64,000 nt of DNA from Capsulimonadaceae bacterium (GCA_031292625.1 JARLGU010000012.1:62001-126000); one strand, 5' to 3'. Numbered from the stretch's first letter, positions 38,289 to 47,443 are shown. Numbers and translations are program-made. Notes: generated by a model not told the origin, from the sequence alone.

Positions 38289-39047
38289 ATGCGGCTGCTC
38301 GTTACTAATGATGACGGCGTTCATTCGCCGGGGATTCTTGCGCTGAAAAAAGCGCTGGATCCGCTAGGCGAAGTGATCGTTGTTGCTCCCGAGCGGCCCC
38401 GGTCGGCGGTTGGGCACGCCATTACGCTGCATAAGCCGTTGAGACTGCATCGCGGCAAGATGGCGGACGGCTTGCCGGCATGGTCGTCGAACGGCACTCC
38501 GGCGGACTGCGTGACCCTCGGCATCCTCGAATTGATGGACGGCAAGGCCGATTTAGTCGTCAGCGGGATCAACCATGGGCCTAACCTCGGCTGGGACGTC
38601 CACTACTCGGGGACGGTTTCGGCGGCGTTTGAATCGGTGATGATCGGAGTTCCCGCCATCGCCGTATCGGTGGCGTCGTGGGATGATGATATCCGCTGGG
38701 ATGGACTGGCGCGCTTTGCGGCCAAACTTGCGTCATGGCTTTCAGAGCACCCGCTCGGACCGCATACGCTGCTTAACGTAAACGCGCCGAACCTGCCGGC
38801 CGGTGAACTGAAGGGGATCGAAATCACTCGCTTGGGCAGCCGCCAGTACGTGGACCGCCTCATCAAACGAGTCGATCCAACGGGACGTCCGTATTTTTGG
38901 CTCGGCGGAACTCTTCTGGACGGGCAGAGCGAAGCGGGCTCCGACGTTCACGCGGTTGCCAATGGAAAGATCAGCGTTACGCCGCTGCAGCTGGACCTTA
39001 CGTCAAATGCCGCGCGCGCTGACCTCAGGGCGATCGAAGGATTGTAG
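38289..39047 (+). CDS. surE: 5'/3'-nucleotidase SurE
   Basis: A 252-residue SurE phosphatase, metal dependent, acting on nucleoside 5' and 3' monophosphates in stationary-phase survival. Seen here are MRLLVTNDDGVHSPGI with the metal-binding Asp pair, VVAPERPRSAVGHAIT, GTPADCV and SGINHGPNLGWDVHYSGTV, all SurE hallmarks. The start at 38289 gives the normal N-terminus; the one at 38277 lies inside the promoter element. Confidence 0.96.
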   Translation: MRLLVTNDDGVHSPGILALKKALDPLGEVIVVAPERPRSAVGHAITLHKPLRLHRGKMADGLPAWSSNGTPADCVTLGILELMDGKADLVVSGINHGPNLGWDVHYSGTVSAAFESVMIGVPAIAVSVASWDDDIRWDGLARFAAKLASWLSEHPLGPHTLLNVNAPNLPAGELKGIEITRLGSRQYVDRLIKRVDPTGRPYFWLGGTLLDGQSEAGSDVHAVANGKISVTPLQLDLTSNAARADLRAIEGL

Positions 39048-39163
39048 GGGCGTGGACGCTCTCGATGCAACCCAGCGCGGCTCCTGCGGCGAGCCCCGCG
39101 CCCGGCGAGCGCTGGCAAGAGGTCTTGGACAATATCCCAGCACTGGAGGTGCTGATCGAAACC

Positions 39164-40474
39164 ATGAGTATTACGGCTAAATTCGGAGGGACGTCGCTTG
39201 CCGACGCCAACCAGATTCGCAAAGTCGCGGACATTATCAAGTCAGATCCGCGACGTCGGCACATTGTCCTTTCCGCTCCAGGAAAGAGGACCAGTTCCGA
39301 CAAGAAGATTACGGACCTCCTCTACCTATGCCATTCTCTGGCGAACCAGGGGCTGGATATCCAGACTGCCTTCGGCCCGATCAAGCAGCGCTTTCTCGGG
39401 ATCGCGGAAGAGCTTGGCGTCGACGAGATGGCTGGCTGGTTGGCGGAAGTCGAGTTGCGCATTGCGGACGGGGCCGATGTCGACTGGATTGCGTCGCGTG
39501 GCGAGTACCTGAACTCCCGCATGGTCGCGCGTTTCCTAGGGGCGACGTTTATCGACGCCGCATCCGCCATACGGATGGCAGCGGACGGCCGTCTTCGCGC
39601 CGCCGAGACCTATCAGCTGCTCGCCGAGGCGCTCACGGGAGACGGCCTATTCGTCGTTCCCGGGTTTTACGGCGCCGATCCATCCGGCCATATCCGGTGC
39701 TTTTCGCGAGGCGGTTCGGACATTACCGGGGCGATCGTAGCACGGGCCGCGGGCGATCAGGTTTACGAGAATTGGACCGACGTGCCAGGTCTGCTCATGG
39801 CGGATCCGCGCATCGTGGATAATCCGCGGCCCATTGCGGAGGTCACTTACCGCGAGCAGCGTGAACTTTCGTATATGGGCGCGACGGTGTTGCACGACGA
39901 AGCTGTCTTCCCCGTTCGCGAGGCAGGCATTCCGATCAACATTCGCAATACGAACGATCCGTCCGCGCCAGGGACGCGCATTGTCACCACCCGGGATTCT
40001 TCGCGGCATGCGGTCGCTGGGATTGCGGGACGCGTCGGCTTCTCGAACGTCTACACGGACAAGGCGCTCATGAATGCGGAGCTGGGGTATGGCCGCCGCA
40101 TGCTGGAGATCCTCGAAAAGCGCGGCATTACGTTCGAGCATGCCCCGACAAGCATCGACACCATGTCCGTCATCGTTCGCGACGAGGAAATTGCGGGCAA
40201 GGAAGATCTGGTGCTCGGCGATATCGAGAACCAGCTCAAGCCGGACCGGGTCGAGATCGACAGCGACATCGCATTAATCGCGACGGTTGGCGAAGGAATG
40301 AGCAAGAAGGTCGGCATCGCGGCCAGGCTTTTTGGAGCGCTCGGCAAATCGGGCGTCAATATCCTGATGATTAACCAGGGCGCAAGCGAGATCAACATTA
40401 TCGTCGGCGTCGCGGCGTCCGACTATGAAAAGGCGGTTCGCGCAATATACGGCGAGTTTGTGAAGCCCGCATGA
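39164..40474 (+). CDS. lysC: Aspartate kinase
   Basis: A 436-residue aspartokinase, the first step from aspartate to lysine, threonine and methionine. The kinase domain opens with AKFGGTSLAD. ARGGSDITGA-like residues (CFSRGGSDITGAIVA) and WTDVPGLLMADPRIV follow. The C-terminal half has two ACT domains for feedback inhibition (TVGEGMSKKVGIAARLFGAL). An open frame extends to 39065, but the ATG at 39164 puts the kinase motif at the usual distance and has GGAGG 14 bases upstream. Confidence 0.93.
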   Translation: MSITAKFGGTSLADANQIRKVADIIKSDPRRRHIVLSAPGKRTSSDKKITDLLYLCHSLANQGLDIQTAFGPIKQRFLGIAEELGVDEMAGWLAEVELRIADGADVDWIASRGEYLNSRMVARFLGATFIDAASAIRMAADGRLRAAETYQLLAEALTGDGLFVVPGFYGADPSGHIRCFSRGGSDITGAIVARAAGDQVYENWTDVPGLLMADPRIVDNPRPIAEVTYREQRELSYMGATVLHDEAVFPVREAGIPINIRNTNDPSAPGTRIVTTRDSSRHAVAGIAGRVGFSNVYTDKALMNAELGYGRRMLEILEKRGITFEHAPTSIDTMSVIVRDEEIAGKEDLVLGDIENQLKPDRVEIDSDIALIATVGEGMSKKVGIAARLFGALGKSGVNILMINQGASEINIIVGVAASDYEKAVRAIYGEFVKPA

Positions 40475-40512
40475 CGGGCTCCCTGCAGCGGCAAAAGCGC
40501 CGTCAAACGATT

Positions 40513-40553
40513 ATGAAATGCGCGTCTGCCACACTCCTTCGTGCGCATTTCAT
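40513..40553. promoter_or_regulatory. 11-base inverted repeat between lysC and a marR gene
   Basis: ATGAAATGCGC (40513-40523) and its exact complement (40543-40553) flank a 19-base loop. There is no T-run, so a simple terminator is unlikely. An operator of the MarR-type gene downstream, or an RNA hairpin that shields lysC mRNA, are both possible. Confidence 0.4.
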
Positions 40554-40726
40554 CAACGGCGGCTATCATGATCGCTCCGCCGTTTGCGGTTTCCGCTCTT
40601 GCAGCTCCGCGGATCGTTGACGCTTATCTGTTCTCCTTATCGTCAGGTTATTTCCCATCGACCTGGGTGATATTTAGCTCTATTGCCTCCTCGTTGGGAT
40701 CTGCTCCGGAAAAAGGCAGGTGCTGC

Positions 40727-41194
40727 ATGAAGGAATTTTCGACACCGTACGGAAGCCGAACGCGGAGTCCGGGCTATCAACTCTGGATAGTCAGCAATTC
40801 GTGGCAGCGCCGCGTGCGCGCGGCGCTAAAGGAATTCGATCTGACACATGTTCAGTTCGCCTTGCTCATGGCAACGCGGAAGCTATCGTCTTTGGGCATC
40901 GCGGCTAACCAGGCCAGGATTTCGGAGAACGCCGGGACCGACAAGATGATGACGTCGCAGGTCTTGCGAAGCCTGGAAGTGAAGGGGCTTGTTAAGCGCA
41001 CCACCGACGAAGCGGATGCTAGAGCGCGTAGGATCGTTTTAACGGAAGCGGGCGAGGCGATTATCGTCAGAGCGTTTGAGCGCGTCGTGCAGACCGACGC
41101 CGATTTTTTCGCGGAGCTTGGCGATGAAACCGGAAAGCTAACGGAGTTTCTGCGCCGTCTTGCCGAGGCGAACAACAACGCGAACGCCGGCTAG
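40727..41194 (+). CDS. MarR-family regulator
   Basis: A 155-residue winged-helix protein. The helix-turn-helix region is RISENAGTDKMMTSQVLRSL, the wing carries the ADARARRIVLTEAGEA pattern, and the dimerisation helices are at both ends. The conserved Asp-Arg of the wing is present in altered form (DARARR). No obvious target lies on the same strand, and the next gene is convergent. The inverted repeat at 40513-40553 may be its own operator. The start at 40727 is typical of the family; the longer open frame is not supported. Confidence 0.88.
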   Translation: MKEFSTPYGSRTRSPGYQLWIVSNSWQRRVRAALKEFDLTHVQFALLMATRKLSSLGIAANQARISENAGTDKMMTSQVLRSLEVKGLVKRTTDEADARARRIVLTEAGEAIIVRAFERVVQTDADFFAELGDETGKLTEFLRRLAEANNNANAG

Positions 41195-41248
41195 ACTTGC
41201 CCTGCGAAGACCGGGCAGCGTCAGGCAAGCGAATCTTCTTCTCCGCCC

Positions 41249-42757
41249 TTACCCGCCGTCTCTCGATCGCGCCGCCGTAAGCGTATGCGGGGATTGCGAT
41301 ATTTCGTGCCGGCCATCGGCATGAACGACGATCGCATTCGTGAGCTGCCGGCCCGGCCGGGCAAGCATGCGGCCGTTGCAGTAAAAGCCGGTAGACGTTC
41401 CCGCATCCAGATTCATTGCCTGCGTGCAGCCCAGGCTTGCCATCACCTTCGCCAGCCGTCCCAGGTAGATGCGATCGCGGGTCATCACGAAAACGAGCTT
41501 GTTGCCGGGCGTTATCCCGACAGCGATCCGGCTATTGGGCGAGAGCATCTCACGATCGTGGAACCGTTCTGCGTGCGGGTCGAGGACGATGTACCCGTCC
41601 TTCAGGAGGCGCGGTCCGCAGGCGACGACGCAATCGTAGCCGGCCCAGCTGTGATGGCGTCCCCAATCGACGGTCACCATGTCCGCGCGATTGTTGGGCG
41701 TGATCGCGAGGGCGGTGCCCATGCCGCCGAAATAGGCCAGGTTGCCGTTGATCACGATATCCCCGACGGGCTTCAAATTATCGAGCGAGAAGAACGTTCC
41801 CGTTACCGCGACCGCCGGATGCGTTCGCTCGATCATCTGGCCGAACGGCTCGGAACTGCCGATGCCGTTGCGGGCGATCAGCGCGGTGACCTTGATATTG
41901 GGCTTGTTCAGATCGACCATAATCACCTGAAGCGGGACCCCGCGCGTGTAGGAGCCGTACTGGACGATGCCGTTGGCGGCCGCCAAATCGATCTGTGCTT
42001 GCTGCTCGCGACGCCAGGCTTCATGCTGGGCGACGCGCGCTTCGTAAGCCGCTACTCTCGCGTTGTGCGCCGCAAGGCGGGCGTTGTGCGCGGCCTGTAG
42101 GCTGGACTGCTTGGTGTTGCGCGCGGATGCTTTGCTGGCCAAGGCTGCTTGTTTCCGGGCGAGGCGCTCTTTGTGTTCCGCCGCGGATGTATATCGTGCG
42201 ATCCGGGCGCTCGCGGCCATCCGGCTCTTGCGCGCCTTCCGTTCCTTGGCTTCGAGGCGTGCTAGGTGGGCTTCATGTTCGTGTTCGAGCTTCGCCAGGC
42301 GGGCGAGATGCTGGCGGTAAGCCTTGCTGACGTGCTTCTTCGCGGCGGCGCGGCGTTCGTGCTGCTCTTTCGCGGCGAGCCTCGCGAGATGCGCCTTTGC
42401 CTTTGCGCTGACCTTCTTGTGCTTGGCGCTCCGCGCTTCGGCCGCGTGCTGCTTTTTGAGCAGCTTGATCTCGTGAAGACGGGCGAGATGCTCCTTGTGA
42501 GCGCGCGCCTTTTCGGCTGCGGCATGCTTAGCGTGCTTGGCTGCCTTCTTGTCGTGCTTGGCCTTCGCTTCCGAAACATGCTGCTTATGATGCTTGGCGG
42601 CAACGCTCTTTTTGTGGTGCTCGGACGCGACCGCGCTGGCTGCCCATGGGAAGGGCGCCGCCGCCGGAAATGTAATCAAAATGATGACGCACAGTGCGAG
42701 GATGCGGCGATAAACTGTCATTGACGTTCCCATTCCGGTTGGTGCGACTTGCTCCAT
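41249..42757 (-). CDS. Exported phosphodiester glycosidase-like protein with Lys/His/Ala-rich coiled coil
   Basis: A 502-residue exported protein. A signal segment is centred on ILALCVIILITFPAAAPF. Residues about 50-260 are Lys/His/Ala/Arg-rich with LARL-type heptads, predicting a long, very basic helical rod. The C-terminal 230 residues are a NAGPA/phosphodiester glycosidase domain: GTFFSLDNLKPVGDIVING, YDCVVACGPRLLKDG, TPNNRADM, and the Asp-rich MNLDAGTSTGFYCNG near the end. The rod may bind anionic wall or capsule polymers. A TATAGT box six bases before the ATG at 42757 favours that start over the one at 42721. Confidence 0.85.
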   Translation of the reverse strand: MEQVAPTGMGTSMTVYRRILALCVIILITFPAAAPFPWAASAVASEHHKKSVAAKHHKQHVSEAKAKHDKKAAKHAKHAAAEKARAHKEHLARLHEIKLLKKQHAAEARSAKHKKVSAKAKAHLARLAAKEQHERRAAAKKHVSKAYRQHLARLAKLEHEHEAHLARLEAKERKARKSRMAASARIARYTSAAEHKERLARKQAALASKASARNTKQSSLQAAHNARLAAHNARVAAYEARVAQHEAWRREQQAQIDLAAANGIVQYGSYTRGVPLQVIMVDLNKPNIKVTALIARNGIGSSEPFGQMIERTHPAVAVTGTFFSLDNLKPVGDIVINGNLAYFGGMGTALAITPNNRADMVTVDWGRHHSWAGYDCVVACGPRLLKDGYIVLDPHAERFHDREMLSPNSRIAVGITPGNKLVFVMTRDRIYLGRLAKVMASLGCTQAMNLDAGTSTGFYCNGRMLARPGRQLTNAIVVHADGRHEISQSPHTLTAARSRDGG

Positions 42758-42894
42758 TGAAAAACTATATCACAGCTCTTGGCCAAATAAGACATCCATT
42801 CTGCGGGGAATCATTGAGATGCGGCTCCTGACGATTCAATTGCGGCTCGCCGCATGCGTCGTGGAGCGTAAATGCGATTGGGTACAATGCGATC
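42758..42894. promoter_or_regulatory. Back-to-back leaderless promoters
   Basis: TATAGT on the minus strand (42769-42764) lies six bases before the ATG at 42757. GGTACAAT on the plus strand (42881-42888) lies six bases before the thiE ATG at 42895. Both genes should therefore be transcribed from their start codons. Neither has a recognisable ribosome site. Confidence 0.6.
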
Positions 42895-43575
42895 ATGCCT
42901 CGGGCAATCCCAAAGCTGACCCTCGTCATAGATCGTGTATTATACCGCACGCGACCGGCCGAGCGCCATGGTCAACCTGTGGATGGGACCGGCTCGCCGG
43001 AGGAGCAGCCGCAACCGGTGTCGCTCGTCGATGAAGCGATCGCCGGCGGCGTTTCCCTGGTCCAGCTGCGGTATGGCGCGTCGCAAGGCGATGGGTTGGA
43101 AGCCTTTGCCATCGCGCAGCGCCTGCGGGAGATCACGCGCGATCGCGTCCCGTTCGTGGTGACGGACGACCTGCACCTGGCCGAAAAGTGCCATGCGGAC
43201 GGCGTCTTGCTCACGTCGGAGCACTCGTACCATCCCAATGCCGTGCGCGCGTACATCCGATCGACGTCGGCGCTCGTTGGTTGTTTCGTTCGCAGCGTCC
43301 GCGGCGCATCCCGCGCCGAACGCGGCGGCGCGGATTATGTTCAGGTCGGGCCCGTTTTCGGGCCTGATGGCGACAGCGGGATCGCGTTGTTGCGGAAAGT
43401 GCATGATGCGATCCATCTGCCCATCGTCGCGTTCGGCGGAATTGCGACGTCTGAGCGGGTGCGGATCGCCATCGATGCGGGGGCGAGCGGCATTGCGGTG
43501 AGCGAACCGATTCTTGCGGCTGACGATCCCCGGGCCGTGGCCGCGCTGTTTGCCGAGGCTCTTGGAGCCGCTTGA
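42895..43575 (+). CDS. thiE: Thiamine phosphate synthase/TenI-type protein
   Basis: A 226-residue TIM-barrel protein of the ThiE/TenI family. ThiE joins the pyrimidine and thiazole parts of thiamine. Visible are AIAGGVSLVQLRYGAS (pyrophosphate side), RVPFVVTDDLHLAEKCHADGV-like strand 4 residues, and VQVGPVFGPDGDSGIALLRK and FGGIATSERV at the phosphate site. The expected HLGQ-type segment is replaced by LLTSEHSYHP, closer to TenI, so true synthase activity is not certain. It is followed by an MFS transporter 19 bases downstream. Confidence 0.85.
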   Translation: MPRAIPKLTLVIDRVLYRTRPAERHGQPVDGTGSPEEQPQPVSLVDEAIAGGVSLVQLRYGASQGDGLEAFAIAQRLREITRDRVPFVVTDDLHLAEKCHADGVLLTSEHSYHPNAVRAYIRSTSALVGCFVRSVRGASRAERGGADYVQVGPVFGPDGDSGIALLRKVHDAIHLPIVAFGGIATSERVRIAIDAGASGIAVSEPILAADDPRAVAALFAEALGAA

Positions 43576-43594
43576 ATCGCCGTAAGAGAGTGGA

Positions 43595-44824
43595 GTGAAC
43601 GTTACCATCAGTTCTTCAATCGACGCACGCGTCAGACAGAAATACCTCGGTCATAAGGGCCTGATTGCTTTTCTCGCGCTGCTGAGCGCCTTTGTGCCGC
43701 TGTCGACAGACCTCTACCTCCCCGCTCTGCCAACGATGACGGCGTACTTTCACGTGCGCGTATACCAAACAAACCTCACTTTGATTCTGTTCTTCATTTT
43801 CTTTAGCCTGGGGATGTTGCTCTGGGGGCCGTTAAGCGACAAGTGGGGACGCCGGCCAATACTGCTCGCCGGACTGGCCCTTTATGCGATCGCAAGCGCG
43901 CTGTGCGCCGCGTCGCTTAACATTGAGCAACTGATATTTTTCCGCGTCTTGCAGGCGCTCGGCACGGGCGCTGCCGGCGCAGTGGCCACGGCTATTGTAA
44001 AGGACGCGTATGAGGGAAGGAAGCGCGAATCGATCCTGGCCCTTGTTCAAGCGCTGGTCATAATCGCCCCCGCCGTTGCGCCGGTGGTCGGCGCGCTTCT
44101 GCTAAAGTTTACGTCGTGGCGGGGCGTTTTCGTCACACAGGCGATCCTTGGCATCGTTGTCGTCGCTGGTTCGGCCGCGTTCCAAGAAACGCTGGAAGCG
44201 AGCAGCGATGGGAACATTGCTCAGACGATCGGGCGACTCGGCGTCGTTTTAAGGAACCCTGGATTTACGGCGTTGCTGCTCATTTTTTCGATGTCGAGCA
44301 TCACCTTCATGGCGTTTATTTCATCGTCCTCTTACATTTACCAAAACGTCTTTCATTTGAGCAGTCAGATTTACAGCTATTTCTTCGCATTCAACGCCAT
44401 GGGAATGTTGGTGGGGCCGGCGGTCTATGTCGTGCTCGCGACCCGGTTCAAGCGATTTTCGATTATCAACGGCTGCTTTGCCATAATGATTTTCAGCGGG
44501 GTCTTGGTAAGCGTTTTGGGACGCTCAAGCGCTTGGCTGTTTGCCCTCGCCCTGTTGCCGGCGACGATCGCGGGAAGCTGCATGCGGCCGCCGAGCACAA
44601 TGCTTATGCTGGATCAGCAGGAGGGCGACACCGGCTCGGCGTCGTCGCTAATGGGTTCCGTTGCGACCGTGATGGGAAGCGCTGGCATGATCGTCGTCTC
44701 GATCGGCGGCATCAATCTCGTGCAGACGATTGGAACCCTGAACATCGTGTTTGGCCTGCTATGCGGGGGCTTATGGCTGCTTGCGACCACGATGCCAATG
44801 CTGCGCGAAGCACGAAGCGTTTAA
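43595..44824 (+). CDS. MFS transporter, Bcr/CflA drug-efflux type
   Basis: A 409-residue membrane protein with about 12 helices. The start region LSAFVPLSTDLYLPALPTMT is diagnostic of the Bcr/CflA drug-resistance branch of the major facilitator superfamily, and the loop 2-3 motif GPLSDKWGRRPIL is present. It uses proton antiport. GTG start with a purine-rich site before it. It lies in an operon with the thiE-like gene, so a vitamin-precursor cargo cannot be excluded. Confidence 0.93.
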   Translation: MNVTISSSIDARVRQKYLGHKGLIAFLALLSAFVPLSTDLYLPALPTMTAYFHVRVYQTNLTLILFFIFFSLGMLLWGPLSDKWGRRPILLAGLALYAIASALCAASLNIEQLIFFRVLQALGTGAAGAVATAIVKDAYEGRKRESILALVQALVIIAPAVAPVVGALLLKFTSWRGVFVTQAILGIVVVAGSAAFQETLEASSDGNIAQTIGRLGVVLRNPGFTALLLIFSMSSITFMAFISSSSYIYQNVFHLSSQIYSYFFAFNAMGMLVGPAVYVVLATRFKRFSIINGCFAIMIFSGVLVSVLGRSSAWLFALALLPATIAGSCMRPPSTMLMLDQQEGDTGSASSLMGSVATVMGSAGMIVVSIGGINLVQTIGTLNIVFGLLCGGLWLLATTMPMLREARSV

Positions 44825-44840
44825 CGGGACGAACGCTTGC

Positions 44841-45158
44841 TTAGCTCATCATGAGTTCGTCGAGGTTATCCGCCGCGCGTGACGGAGTAAACTCGATGAT
44901 CTCGTAGGTAGCGACGCCGTTTCGAACGAATGGATCGCCGTCCTCGAATGCTCGCACCTCTTCCGCCGACCCGCCTCTTACGAGAATTACGCCGCCGATT
45001 CGAGGAGTGCGCCGGCCCGAGAAGAGGATTTTGCCGGCCTCATAGCCTTTACTGAGAAACTCTTTGTGTGCGGGCAGAAACGCGTCTACCTCTTCGAGCG
45101 GCTTGGCGTAGGTCAAAATCAAAAGAAACTTCGACGCAGGGGTTTGGGGAGTTGTCAT
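44841..45158 (-). CDS. YciI-like protein
   Basis: A 105-residue soluble protein of the YciI/dimeric alpha-beta barrel family. PAHKEFLSKGYEAGKILFSG and the DGDPFVRNGVATYEIIEF ending are typical, with the conserved His in AHKEFL and Asp in DGDPF. The family is implicated in small-molecule catabolism, but most members have no known role. It converges with the MFS gene at a 16-base gap. A GGTACAAT promoter lies at 45184-45177. Confidence 0.9.
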   Translation of the reverse strand: MTTPQTPASKFLLILTYAKPLEEVDAFLPAHKEFLSKGYEAGKILFSGRRTPRIGGVILVRGGSAEEVRAFEDGDPFVRNGVATYEIIEFTPSRAADNLDELMMS

Positions 45159-45176
45159 ATGCTATCCTCGGTAGAC

Positions 45177-45184
45177 ATTGTACC
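45177..45184 (-). promoter_or_regulatory. GGTACAAT element of the yciI-like gene
   Basis: Reads GGTACAAT on the minus strand, 18 bases before the ATG, with GAGG between them serving as a ribosome site. Confidence 0.5.
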
Positions 45185-45214
45185 ATCGTGAATGCCTCCC
45201 GCGACTGCGCTCCG

Positions 45215-47443
45215 TTACCCAACCACCTGCGTCACCTGTTCGACCAGATATTCGATGGCAACTGAAGCGTCGATGGATTCGCCGCCGAGATGGAAGTGGA
45301 TTTCGTCGGCGGTGATCTCTTCGGTCTCGATCACGATCGGGATCCTGGCGACATCTTCTTCCGATTTGAGCGCCCGCATCATTTCGAACAGCGCCGCGTC
45401 GTCCGTCTGGTCGATGTCAATTACGATTACATCCACCTTTTCCGTGACGGCGCGAGTAATTGCCTGGGCTGCGGTAAGCGCCACGACAGGGTGGATCCCT
45501 TCGTCATTGAGCGAGGCCGACGTGGCGGACAACGTCTCGTCGCCGGGCACTGTATTGCAACTTACCAGCAGCGCGGTTGGGCATTCGTCTCCGCTGACAC
45601 GCTCGCGCATCGCATTTGCCAGCGCCTTCGCGTCGAGGGGCTTGCGCATGAACGAGAACGCGCTGAGCGCGAGTTGGCCGTGGACCGGATCGCCCTCCAG
45701 GGAGAACGCGACGACGGGCACCGACTTTGTAAGCGGGCTTGCGTGGAGTGTCCGCAGGACCTTGAAGCTGCCCATGTCCGCCAGCATCATGTCAAGCAGG
45801 ATCACGTTCGGCCGCGTCAGACGCGCTTTGGGCAGGACCTCCGCGGGCTCCGCGAGACAGACCACGGTGTAACCTCGCCGGTGCAACGTGTGCTGAAGCT
45901 GGTCGCGCACGAAAGTTTGGTCGTCGACGATCAGGACGAGGCCGCGGCCGCGGTCGGCTCCGACAACTTGCTGAGAGCTCTGGCTGGTCTCCGAGGAGAT
46001 CGCCGCCTGCGCCGCCTCGTTGTAGAGAGGCAGCGTGAAATAGAACTTACTGCCGCGCCCCGTGTCGCTGTCCAGCCAGATCGACCCGCCAAGCAGTTCG
46101 ACCATGGTCTTGACGATCACGAGCCCCAGGCCGGTGCCTCCCGCTTCTCTCGTGAGCGAGTTGTCCGCGCGGAAGAATTTCTGGAAGAGCTTCTTCTGGT
46201 CTTCTTGCGAAATCCCGATTCCGCTGTCGGCGACGCAGGTCGTGATGCCGGCTTCGCCGTTGACCTCTATGAGCAGCTTGACGAAGCCGCCGGATGGGGT
46301 GTACTTGATTGCGTTGCTGAGCAGGTTCGTCAGGATCTGGCCAATCTTATCGGCGTCGCCTCGAACAGTCGGCCACACCTCCGGCAGGCTGGCATCCAGC
46401 ATAATGTCTTTTTCGTCCGCCGCGGCTTTCATCAGACGGAGCGTGTCGCCGACGATGCGGCTGTAGTCGACCGCATCCTGCTTGACTTCGAGCCGGCCCG
46501 ATTCGATGCGCGAGATGTCCAGGATGTCGTTGATTAGGTTTCCGAGGCGCGTGGCGGATCCTTGCAGGATGCCCAGGAACTCCTTCTGGATCTCGTTGAT
46601 GTCGCCCGCCTGACCGCTCAGCAGGATATCCGTGTAGCCCTTGATGCTGGTCAGCGGCGTTCGCAGCTCGTGGGAGACGACCGAGATGAACTCATTCTTC
46701 ATCTTGTCGAGCTCTCGCTCGCGCGTTATATCGTGAAGCGCGATAATCTGTCCGGAGATCTCGCGGTTGTCGTCGCGCACGGGGGCCGTGTACAGTTGCA
46801 AGAAAGAGCTGCCGCCGCGGACTTCGATCGTATCCTCGCTGACTCCGGCGGCCGGATCGATGTTTGGCGTGAGCGCGCGGAGCATCTTCTCGGGCTGAGC
46901 GAACCGGTCTTCCACGGTGGCCTGGATATCGTCGACGCGATGGAGCACCAGATCGTCGCGGCGCATGGCGAGCATTTCGCAGAACCGGCGGTTAACGACG
47001 ATGATGTACCCGGCGGCGTCCAGCAGAGCCAGACCGTCGTCGGTGGCATCGAGGATCGCCTCCATGCGGTGGTTGACGACGGTAAGCGCCAGCGTTTCTT
47101 CCCGCAGCGCCTGTTCGCGGGCCGCCATGACATAGCGCATGGAATTGAACGCCGATGCCAATCCGCCAAGCTCTTCGTCGCCGTCCAGCGGCAAACGGTC
47201 GAAGTGGCCTTGCGAGATTCGCTCCGCGGCTGTCCGCGCCTGCATGAGCCGCGTATCCGCGAGCCAAAGGTGACGTCTAATTGCGGCGAGCGGACCAATC
47301 AGCAGCGCCGCGCCCAACAAAGCAAACGCGAGCGCCCAACTGGCGCCGCGCTGCTCAAAGACCATCCATGTCGCCATCGCCACGATCGCGCCCAGCGTCG
47401 TGCCGAGAAACAGGAGCAGTTTTATGCCGAACTTACGTTCCAA
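45215..47443 (-). CDS. Hybrid sensor histidine kinase with receiver and pseudo-receiver
   Basis: A 742-residue signalling protein. It has two membrane helices (residues 8-28, 36-56), a HAMP-like linker, a PAS domain (about 125-240), a HisKA domain with phospho-acceptor His258 (SVVSHELRTP), and an ATPase domain with DSGIGIS and GGTGLGL boxes. A receiver (501-615) has Asp508-Asp509 and phospho-acceptor Asp551. A second receiver-like domain (about 623-742) lacks the acidic pair (LLVSCNT) and the usual Lys, so it is probably inactive in phosphotransfer. Only a very short periplasmic loop is present, so the signal is probably cytoplasmic or in the membrane. TTG start. No partner regulator is adjacent. 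Confidence 0.93.
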   Translation of the reverse strand: MERKFGIKLLLFLGTTLGAIVAMATWMVFEQRGASWALAFALLGAALLIGPLAAIRRHLWLADTRLMQARTAAERISQGHFDRLPLDGDEELGGLASAFNSMRYVMAAREQALREETLALTVVNHRMEAILDATDDGLALLDAAGYIIVVNRRFCEMLAMRRDDLVLHRVDDIQATVEDRFAQPEKMLRALTPNIDPAAGVSEDTIEVRGGSSFLQLYTAPVRDDNREISGQIIALHDITRERELDKMKNEFISVVSHELRTPLTSIKGYTDILLSGQAGDINEIQKEFLGILQGSATRLGNLINDILDISRIESGRLEVKQDAVDYSRIVGDTLRLMKAAADEKDIMLDASLPEVWPTVRGDADKIGQILTNLLSNAIKYTPSGGFVKLLIEVNGEAGITTCVADSGIGISQEDQKKLFQKFFRADNSLTREAGGTGLGLVIVKTMVELLGGSIWLDSDTGRGSKFYFTLPLYNEAAQAAISSETSQSSQQVVGADRGRGLVLIVDDQTFVRDQLQHTLHRRGYTVVCLAEPAEVLPKARLTRPNVILLDMMLADMGSFKVLRTLHASPLTKSVPVVAFSLEGDPVHGQLALSAFSFMRKPLDAKALANAMRERVSGDECPTALLVSCNTVPGDETLSATSASLNDEGIHPVVALTAAQAITRAVTEKVDVIVIDIDQTDDAALFEMMRALKSEEDVARIPIVIETEEITADEIHFHLGGESIDASVAIEYLVEQVTQVVG

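Noticed and set aside
39065-39163. Longer N-terminus of aspartokinase
   Set aside because: Adds 33 residues rich in Ala/Pro not found in the family; the ATG at 39164 places the kinase motif normally.
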